From contig JASHXG010000154.1 of the NCBI GenBank assembly GCA_030043675.1, positions 1-11,302 of the forward strand: DNA of 11,302 nucleotides, in the 5' to 3' direction. The notes under the pieces were generated by a model. It was not told the origin of the DNA. It did not search any database and saw only the letters and a program-made list of their open reading frames with translations. This DNA comes from Vulcanimicrobiota bacterium. Its GTDB lineage: Bacteria; Vulcanimicrobiota; Vulcanimicrobiia; Vulcanimicrobiales; Vulcanimicrobiaceae. The translations under genes and the position numbers were made by a program. Positions 6,354-11,302 of this stretch are shown here, one piece after another; the stretch's first letter is position 1; each line of letters begins with the position of its first letter.

Positions 6354-8251
6354 ATGCTGAATTTCTGGTCGACGATCAAGGCCGTTCCCTTCATCGTCGG
6401 CGGCAGCCCGTCGGGCATCGACGGAAATCCCACCAGCGCGTAGCGCCGGCCTTGGATCAGAATCGCGCTCTTTGGTCCGGTCGCGAACTGCACGCCGGCA
6501 AAGGCGACGCCATAGATCGCGTTGAGCGGCGTGATCGCCCAGGTTCCGATCGCCTGATACCGCCCGTAGCCGCCCATCGCCAGCAGCGTGTTGCTGAAAT
6601 GATGGCCCCAGGCGGCGACAAACTGCGGCAGATGATCGTTGACTAGATCGAGCGGTTGACCGGGGTCCGCGGGGCGGCTGAGATAGTCATTGACGGCATC
6701 GAAGGAGAGATCGTCCCGCGGCAGGTGCCAAGCGACGTAAAGTCCGACTTGGCGATCCCGTCCAAGAGTTCCGAAGCCATTGCGCTGCAAGAGGAAGAAG
6801 CCGTCGACGAAACCCTCTTGCGAGGCATTGGCCTCGGTTTCGGGGATGAGCTGCCTCCAATCGCCGTAGCTAACGTGCATCTCCAACCGCTTGTTGTTGT
6901 GATCGTACTTGAAATGGTAGCCGGCGCGGTTCGCGCCGATTACGCTGTTGTCGACCAGTTGATAGTTCGACTTCAGCCACACGCCGGGCCACGACCACGC
7001 GATGCTCCAAACGTTCTCGGGGATTCCGTACGGCAAGATCATCGTGCCATAGGTGGGGTCGAAGCGATGATACTCGATGGTTGCGACGTCGTCCCCGAGA
7101 TGACGCGCGAGGCTGAAGTGCTCGAAGTTGCCGGGTCGCGACGTGCCGGGATAGCTGACGAGACCGGCATCGTACCAAGCGCGGCCGAGCTCCGCCAGCG
7201 CGTCCCATTTTGCGAAGGGGTGAAAGAACGCGCGAGCTCCGCCGATCGTCTGCTCTTGATTGGTGAGCACGCTCGTGTAGAGGCGTCCCTGCGGCCCCTG
7301 GTAGATCTTTTGATCGACGCCGAAGAAGCTGGTCGTCGAGATCGGATCGCCGGTCGTCCACAGGTGCGCGATCTGGAAGGAGAAGCGGCCGAAATCGCCG
7401 CGATCGAAGACGAGCGACCCCATCATCAGGCGCACGTTCGTGTTCACGAGCGACGGCAACAGGGCGTCGGTGAGCTCGAGCGTCGCGCTGCCGTAATGCC
7501 AGACGCCGTCGGCCCCGAGCAAGGGGAGCGTCGAGGGGCTCGAGAGCCACGCGTCGATCGATGGTATCCCCGGGCCCAGGGTTTCGGCGGTTTGAACGCC
7601 GAGCGAGGGCGAGGCGTTCGTAACGGCCGGCGGCGCGAAGACGAAGCGGTCGGTCTGTTCGAGGTCAAAGTAGCCGCCGCGAACTCTCCAACTGCCGTCG
7701 GCGGAAGCGACCGACGCTTGGAGTAAGCCGAGGTTCGCGACGCTCGCGTCGTCTTGTCCGGCATGGGTCGGGAAGACGATCGAGTACGGGATCAGGCGTG
7801 AGAGCGCGTGGCTGTCGAGGTTTGGGATCAAGGGCTCGCCCCAGTAGAGCGCGTTGGTCGTGCTGCCCGTCAGTAAGCCCAGACCAAGCGTCGCCGCGAA
7901 ATCAAACCCCGTCGCGTGATAGACGCCCGATAGTTCGTATTGCGCGACGCCGGCGACGCCCGGCGTGATCGGTGCGCTGGTGAACCAGTCGTATGGAGAC
8001 ATCGGCGAGATCGGCGAGCCGTGTATGAAACCGGGCCCTTCGGGTGGCGTCGTTCCGGGCCCGTTCGTCGCCTGGTTGATGAAGACGTTCGAGCCGCTAC
8101 CGGAGAGCTGGAAGCGCGGCGTTGGGGCGGGCGACGGCGTTTGCGTCGGCGCCGGTGACGCCGACCGCGCCGGCGCAGCCGAAGGCGACGCTGAAGGCAT
8201 CGTCGCCGCAGCGGGTTGGAGTGTCGCGAGTAGGACAACTGCAAACAGCAT
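6350..8251 (-). CDS. Putative outer-membrane beta-barrel (porin-like) protein
   Basis: The 633 residues begin with a hydrophobic signal-like segment (MLFAVVLLATLQPAAA) and a Pro/Ser/Ala/Thr-rich linker (about 17-46). The long remainder is Gly-, aromatic- and polar-rich with short alternating strands and no membrane helices, such as GSWRVRGGYFDLEQTDRFVF, GRFSFQIAHLW and GTALIVDQKFSI at the end. This composition is typical of outer-membrane barrels. I cannot name a family. It sits first among the large genes of the M-box operon and overlaps the transporter start (ATGA), so it probably lets Mg2+ or a Mg2+ complex cross the outer membrane. In-frame stops just upstream force the ATG at 8251, with AAGG only 3 nt away, a poor ribosome site. 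The signal segment oddly lacks N-terminal Lys or Arg. Confidence 0.82.
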   Translation of the reverse strand: MLFAVVLLATLQPAAATMPSASPSAAPARSASPAPTQTPSPAPTPRFQLSGSGSNVFINQATNGPGTTPPEGPGFIHGSPISPMSPYDWFTSAPITPGVAGVAQYELSGVYHATGFDFAATLGLGLLTGSTTNALYWGEPLIPNLDSHALSRLIPYSIVFPTHAGQDDASVANLGLLQASVASADGSWRVRGGYFDLEQTDRFVFAPPAVTNASPSLGVQTAETLGPGIPSIDAWLSSPSTLPLLGADGVWHYGSATLELTDALLPSLVNTNVRLMMGSLVFDRGDFGRFSFQIAHLWTTGDPISTTSFFGVDQKIYQGPQGRLYTSVLTNQEQTIGGARAFFHPFAKWDALAELGRAWYDAGLVSYPGTSRPGNFEHFSLARHLGDDVATIEYHRFDPTYGTMILPYGIPENVWSIAWSWPGVWLKSNYQLVDNSVIGANRAGYHFKYDHNNKRLEMHVSYGDWRQLIPETEANASQEGFVDGFFLLQRNGFGTLGRDRQVGLYVAWHLPRDDLSFDAVNDYLSRPADPGQPLDLVNDHLPQFVAAWGHHFSNTLLAMGGYGRYQAIGTWAITPLNAIYGVAFAGVQFATGPKSAILIQGRRYALVGFPSMPDGLPPTMKGTALIVDQKFSI

Positions 8252-8338
8252 GCGCCTTCATTATCCTGAGATTAAGGTCGATTGAAGGAGGCGAACGACG
8301 CCACTTAGTTCGTCGCGTGACGCTAGTCGCGCCTTCGG

Positions 8339-8482
8339 CTAACTGACCAGCGCGCGCCAATAGCTGAATGCGTGGCGCGGATCCGCGAACTGATTCGCGC
8401 GCAGGTTGTCGTCGTGCGATGCCGGCCCTCGCCCAGTCCGCCCGAATGCGAAATCGTGCAGAAACACCAGAATCTTCTTCAT
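8339..8482 (-). CDS. 47-residue ORF, first coding sequence after the M-box
   Basis: The ORF begins with ATG at 8482-8480, preceded by a near-ideal ribosome binding site (GGGAGG, complement of 8491-8496, 8 nt spacing). It ends at TAG 8341-8339. The peptide starts MKKILVFLHDFAFG and continues with GRGPASHDDNLRANQF and ADPRHAFSYWRALVS. It is soluble, rich in His, Asp, Arg and aromatics, and has no membrane helix. I recognise no family. Lying just past the riboswitch terminator and 87 nt before the beta-barrel gene, it would be made only when Mg2+ is low. It could be a small stress protein or a leader peptide affecting downstream translation. The strong ribosome binding site is the main support; conservation is untested. 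Confidence 0.6.
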   Translation of the reverse strand: MKKILVFLHDFAFGRTGRGPASHDDNLRANQFADPRHAFSYWRALVS

Positions 8483-8510
8483 GACACGTACCTCCCGACA
8501 TCTCTCGTAC

Positions 8511-8549
8511 AAACAAAAAACTGTCGCCGCTCCTCGCAGGCCGACAGTT
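8511..8549 (-). terminator. Intrinsic terminator, expression platform of the M-box riboswitch
   Basis: On the minus strand, AACTGTCG (8549-8542) pairs perfectly with CGACAGTT (8526-8519), with two further G-C pairs across a bulge, and a T-run follows (8520-8515, then GTTT). This is a strong Rho-independent terminator placed between the riboswitch core and the first ORF. That is the standard off-switch layout, in which Mg2+-bound RNA ends transcription here. Confidence 0.9.
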
Positions 8550-8580
8550 CGAGAAATGCCGCGGAACCTTCCGCGCGATC

Positions 8581-8754
8581 TCCCTCAATGTCGAGTTTTA
8601 GCACTGCACGCCTTGGCCATCGCCATCCTCAGGCATCGAAGACCGGCCGCATTAGATTCCGCCTTGATTCGGCGGGATCTGGTCACCCGTTGGGGTCTCT
8701 CGACCTTTCCGGGCAGCGGCACCTCATCGTGCAGACGCCTCACCTAACGAGGAA
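8581..8754 (-). promoter_or_regulatory. M-box (ykoK) Mg2+ riboswitch aptamer
   Basis: Read on the minus strand, the hallmark 5' motif GTTAGGTGAGGC lies at 8748-8737. CCGCTGCCC follows at 8719-8711, and the hallmark 3' block CAGTGCTAAAACTCGACATT at 8606-8587. These match the conserved blocks of the Bacillus subtilis mgtE (ykoK) leader in order and spacing. The closing stem P1 forms from TTCCTC (8754-8749) and GAGGGA (8586-8581), differing in sequence from the Bacillus stem but keeping the pairing, as a functional RNA should. M-boxes fold when Mg2+ is plentiful and turn off Mg2+ transport genes. Here the aptamer starts close to a predicted promoter and is followed by a terminator, then the sORF, beta-barrel, Nramp-related and mgtC genes. 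A small extra hairpin (8575-8560) separates aptamer and terminator. Confidence 0.95.
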
Positions 8755-8764
8755 TCCGGATAAC

Positions 8765-8793
8765 AGGATACTCGCGCCCGCGGTTTTGGTCAA
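8765..8793 (-). promoter_or_regulatory. Sigma-70-type promoter for the M-box operon
   Basis: On the minus strand, TTGACC (8793-8788) and TATCCT (8770-8765) are separated by exactly 17 nt. Transcription would begin around 8758, a few bases before P1 of the M-box, which is the distance expected for a riboswitch leader. Confidence 0.75.
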
Positions 8794-8816
8794 CCCCTAA
8801 GCCGATTCTCGACCCG

Positions 8817-8839
8817 ATACCGGTATCCCCATAGGGTAT
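8817..8839. promoter_or_regulatory. Operator-like repeat for the CsoR/RcnR-type regulator
   Basis: ATACCGGTAT (8817-8826, perfect palindrome) overlaps TATCCCCATAGGGTAT (8824-8839, inverted repeat with a C-tract facing a G-tract between TAT ends). Operators of the CsoR/RcnR/FrmR family are G/C-tract inverted repeats with AT-rich ends, and this lies directly upstream of such a gene. Autoregulation is inferred. It ends 24 bp from the -35 box of the divergent M-box promoter. Confidence 0.55.
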
Positions 8840-8867
8840 GACCGGAGTGCGGGACGAAGAACCCAAG

Positions 8868-9137
8868 ATGAGTCACACGGTCGAGAACAAGGCGGTTCTG
8901 TTGAACCGCGTCCGGCGAATTCGCGGGCAGATCGAAGCGGTGGAGCGCGCTCTGGAGGCCGAGGCAAGCTGCGGCGTGGTGCTTCAGCGTATCGCGGCCG
9001 CGCGCGGGGCGATGAACGCGCTGATGTCCGAGGTGCTTGAGGATCACGTCAAGACGCATGTCCTCACCTCGAAGGCTCGCGCCACCGTGAGCGCGGCTCA
9101 AGAGCTCATCGACGTGGTGAAGACCTACTTGCGATGA
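8868..9137 (+). CDS. CsoR/RcnR/FrmR-family metal- or formaldehyde-sensing repressor
   Basis: These small all-helical tetramers bind operator DNA until a metal (Cu, Ni, Co, Zn) or formaldehyde releases them. With the ATG at 8868 the protein has 89 residues and reads MSHTVENKAVLLNRVRRIRGQ at the start. It carries C35, H60 and H64 in the family's spacing (C +25 H +29 H). The last ligand is His, as in FrmR and RcnR, not Cys as in copper-sensing CsoR. H3 matches the extra Ni/Co ligand of RcnR, and FrmR's Pro2 is absent, so a Ni/Co-type sensor is favoured. The rest resembles FrmR closely (RVRRIRGQIEA, IAAARGAMNALMSEVLEDH). An upstream ATG at 8838 would add ten residues and lies inside the operator-like repeat, so I prefer 8868. 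Neither start has a clear ribosome site. No exporter gene is adjacent. Confidence 0.9.
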   Translation: MSHTVENKAVLLNRVRRIRGQIEAVERALEAEASCGVVLQRIAAARGAMNALMSEVLEDHVKTHVLTSKARATVSAAQELIDVVKTYLR

Positions 9138-9221
9138 GCTCGCGGCTCGCCTAAGCTCTCGTTCGCTCGCGAAAGCGCGCGCGCCAGGACTCGGGCTTCG
9201 GGGCGTCAACTTCCTCGCTTC

Positions 9222-10859
9222 GTGAGCATCCGCGAGCTTGATGCGGTGACGATCGGGCAGATCGCCGCCGGCGAGATCATCGAGCGACCCGCATCGGTCG
9301 TCAAAGAGCTGGTCGAGAACGCGGTCGACGCGGGTGCAACGCGCATCACCGTCAACCTGCGGCGTGGCGGAATTGACTCGATCGAGGTCATCGATAACGG
9401 TGCCGGCATTCCGCTCGAAGAGCTGCACTTGGCGGCCCGACGCCACGCAACGAGCAAGTTGACGGCCGCCGCGGATTTGGAGTCGATCGCCACGCTCGGT
9501 TTTCGCGGTGAGGGTTTGGCGTCGATCGCGGCGGTTTCGCAGCTTGAAATCGTCTCGCGCCAGCCGCGCGCGGTGATCGGCCGGCGCGTTACGGCGCATG
9601 CCGAGCGGATCGGGCCCGTCGAACCGGCGGCGGCACCGGAAGGAACGCGGGTGAGCGCCGCGGCGCTATTTGAAAACGTACCGGTGCGGCGCGAATATCT
9701 TCGCTCGCCGAGCGCTGAGTTCAATCGCATCTCGTCCTGGCTGTCCGGCTTCGCGCTTGCCTATCCACGGATAACGTTCGCGCTGCGCCACGACGGCAAA
9801 GAGGTCTGGTCGATGCCGGCCAGCGATGACGTGCGCGAACGGCTTGCGATGGTCTTTGGACGCGACGCGGCCGCGCGGCTGCTGGCGCTCAACGTCGCGC
9901 CCGGGCGCGCGCTCGATGGCGAACTGCGCGGCTTCATCAGCGCCCCGGGGCACGATCGTCCCGACCGGCGCATGCAGATGCTCTTCGTCAACGGCCGGCT
10001 GCTGCGCAGCGCGCTGCTGGCCGGAGCGTGGACGAGCGGGTACTCGACCTTTGCAATGATCGGGCGCCATCCGTACGGCGCGATTTTTCTCGACCTGCCG
10101 GCGGAGCAGGTCGACCCGAATGTGCATCCGACCAAGAGCGATGTCCGTCTGCGCTACGGAAACCAGGTCTTCGACGCCGTTCGACGCGCGATCGCAGCCA
10201 CGCTGAACGACCACGCTGGGGCGCGCCTTCGCGGTATTGGCGGCGGCGCGGCGACCATCTCGCTCTTCGGAGCGGCTCTCGACGACGCCGAGGCGGCGTC
10301 TCACCGCCTGCGAGTGCTGGCGCAGCTTGCGAATACCTTCATTCTTGCCAGCGACGGCGATGCGCTGATTCTCATCGACCAGCACGCCGCGCACGAGCGC
10401 ATCGCCTACGAAGCGATCCTCGCGCGCGCTCGGGAACGCTCGCCCAGCGAACCGTTGCTGGTGCCGCAGGTGGTCGAGCTCGATCAGGCTCAAAGCGCCG
10501 AGCTCGACCGCACCATCGAGCTCCTGAACGGGGGTGGCCTCGAGATCGAGCCGTTCGGCGAGCGCAGCTATCGCATCCTCGCGATGCCGCCCGGCTACCG
10601 CGCGCGCCCCTTCGATCTCGCCGGTTTCCTGGACGATCTCACGGAAACACCCAAGCAGCGCGACGTGCGCGAACGCATTTGGGCATCGCTCGCCTGCCAT
10701 TCGGTAACGGTTGCCGGCGAACGCCTCGAGCCCGAAGAGATGACTACCCTGCTCGAGCGTTTGCAGCAGTGCGCGAATCCGATGCACTGCCCCCACGGCC
10801 GCCCCACCATGGTGCGCCTGCACGCCGACGAGATCGCGCACATGTTCAAGCGTGTCTAG
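9222..10859 (+). CDS. mutL: DNA mismatch repair protein MutL, endonuclease type
   Basis: MutL links mismatch recognition by MutS to strand removal. The 545 residues start at GTG 9222, giving the same numbering as E. coli MutL for the GHL ATPase. Catalytic E29 and N33 lie in VVKELVENAVDAGA, D58 in DNGAGI, ATSKL is at 76-80, and GFRGEGL at 93-99. The C-terminal domain has the metal-binding nuclease motif DQHA(X)2E(X)4E at 386-397 (DQHAAHERIAYE), with ACH at 491-493 and CPHGRP at 523-528. These mark the nicking MutL found in bacteria without MutH. The linker between domains is short, which explains the length below E. coli's 615. No Shine-Dalgarno precedes the start, and 84 nt separate it from the regulator gene. 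It overlaps miaA by 8 nt. Confidence 0.97.
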   Translation: MSIRELDAVTIGQIAAGEIIERPASVVKELVENAVDAGATRITVNLRRGGIDSIEVIDNGAGIPLEELHLAARRHATSKLTAAADLESIATLGFRGEGLASIAAVSQLEIVSRQPRAVIGRRVTAHAERIGPVEPAAAPEGTRVSAAALFENVPVRREYLRSPSAEFNRISSWLSGFALAYPRITFALRHDGKEVWSMPASDDVRERLAMVFGRDAAARLLALNVAPGRALDGELRGFISAPGHDRPDRRMQMLFVNGRLLRSALLAGAWTSGYSTFAMIGRHPYGAIFLDLPAEQVDPNVHPTKSDVRLRYGNQVFDAVRRAIAATLNDHAGARLRGIGGGAATISLFGAALDDAEAASHRLRVLAQLANTFILASDGDALILIDQHAAHERIAYEAILARARERSPSEPLLVPQVVELDQAQSAELDRTIELLNGGGLEIEPFGERSYRILAMPPGYRARPFDLAGFLDDLTETPKQRDVRERIWASLACHSVTVAGERLEPEEMTTLLERLQQCANPMHCPHGRPTMVRLHADEIAHMFKRV

Positions 10860-11302
10860 CGAGGGTGTGCTCATCATCGCCGGCTCCACGGCGAGCGGGA
10901 AGACGGAGCTCGCCATCGCGCTGGCGCGCGAGTTCGACGCGGAGATCGTCGGCGCCGACTCGCGGCAGATCTATCGCGGCATGCCGATCGGCACCGCAAT
11001 GCCTTCACCGGAGCAGCTCGCCGAAGTCGAGCACCATCTCGTCGGCGTCTGGGATCCGCACGAGCGCTATTCTGCGGCACGGTACTCGAGCGACGCGCTG
11101 GAGGCAATTCGCAACATCCGGCGACGCGGAAAACGCGCGATCGTCGCCGGAGGCACCGGCTTCTACATCCGGGCGCTGACGGGCGGCGTCACGCTTGCGC
11201 CGCAGTTCGATGAATCGCTGCGCGATCGGCTTGCCTTCGAAGCGCACGTTCATCCGCCCGAGTTTCTCCACGACTGGCTGCGTCTGCGCGATTCTAAGCG
11301 CG
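10852..11302 (+). CDS. miaA: tRNA dimethylallyltransferase MiaA (5' part; runs off the window)
   Basis: MiaA adds a dimethylallyl group to A37 of tRNAs that read codons starting with U. About 150 residues are present, roughly half of the usual length of about 300. The P-loop GSTASGKT follows VLIIA, then DSRQIYRGMPIGTA (the substrate-binding DSRQ motif), HHLVGVWDPHERYSAARY, and GGTGFYIRAL. GTG 10852 overlaps the mutL stop by 8 nt; GTG 10867 is an alternative with GAGG placed too close. The mutL-miaA order is common in bacteria, and the overlap suggests one operon. The gene is cut by the window end, not broken. Confidence 0.95.
   Translation, partial: MSSEGVLIIAGSTASGKTELAIALAREFDAEIVGADSRQIYRGMPIGTAMPSPEQLAEVEHHLVGVWDPHERYSAARYSSDALEAIRNIRRRGKRAIVAGGTGFYIRALTGGVTLAPQFDESLRDRLAFEAHVHPPEFLHDWLRLRDSKR

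Noticed and set aside
4932..6443. Large open frames on the + strand opposite the second transporter and mgtC
   Set aside because: They are Asp/Arg/Glu-rich antisense shadows, with no motifs, over clear Nramp-related and MgtC coding sequence.
6656..7726. 356-codon open frame on the + strand opposite the beta-barrel gene
   Set aside because: It has no recognisable motif, and its Arg/Glu/Ala-rich content fits antisense reading. The minus-strand gene is tied into an operon by the ATGA overlap.
8372..8800. Open frames on the + strand across the M-box leader
   Set aside because: They run antisense through the riboswitch, terminator and promoter, and have no ribosome site or family signature.
9138..9221. 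CGC-GAAA-GCG hairpin between the regulator gene and mutL, as a terminator
   Set aside because: It is a short stem in GC-rich sequence without a T-run.

Overview
The window is high-GC and almost fully coding, with no mobile element, tRNA, rRNA or CRISPR array visible. The genes point to a diderm (two-membrane) bacterium outside the well-studied Proteobacteria. There is an outer-membrane beta-barrel protein, a LytR-CpsA-Psr (LCP) wall enzyme, an endonuclease-type MutL, and frequent GTG/TTG or Shine-Dalgarno-poor starts. A lineage such as Candidatus Eremiobacterota (WPS-2) would fit, but that is a guess; the taxon cannot be fixed from this sequence alone.

Layout. Positions 1-1944 (+ strand) hold the tail of an unidentified gene, a four-helix membrane protein of unknown function, and an LCP enzyme. 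Positions 1989-4255 (+) form a metal operon: tandem operator-like sites, a DtxR/MntR-type regulator with a manganese-type binding site, an Nramp-related transporter, and a 63-residue single-helix protein whose start overlaps the transporter stop (ATGA). Positions 8793-4271 (- strand) form a second metal operon. It runs promoter, M-box (ykoK) Mg2+ riboswitch, intrinsic terminator, 47-residue ORF with a strong ribosome binding site, outer-membrane beta-barrel protein, second Nramp-related transporter, and MgtC. The two metal operons converge with 15 bp between their stop codons. Positions 8817-9137 (+) hold a CsoR/RcnR/FrmR-family sensor with an operator-like repeat ahead of it. Positions 9222-11302 (+) hold mutL and the 5' part of miaA, an ordinary housekeeping pair.

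How it fits together. The core is a divalent-metal locus with three kinds of metal sensing within about 7 kb: a protein sensor of the DtxR/MntR type, an RNA sensor for Mg2+, and a CsoR/RcnR-type protein sensor. Both transporters keep the Nramp fold signatures but lack the canonical DPGN and MPH metal-site motifs. Each has an Asp-containing variant in TM1 and a [TS]PWM variant in TM6, as expected of the Nramp-related group that includes Mg2+ transporters. The M-box gives strong independent evidence that the minus-strand operon serves magnesium. The proposed path is outer-membrane pore, then inner-membrane Nramp-related importer, with MgtC as an adaptation factor for low Mg2+. The Mg2+-riboswitch-controlled operon that includes an outer-membrane channel, and the two small ORFs attached to the two transporter operons, are the least familiar parts of the window.
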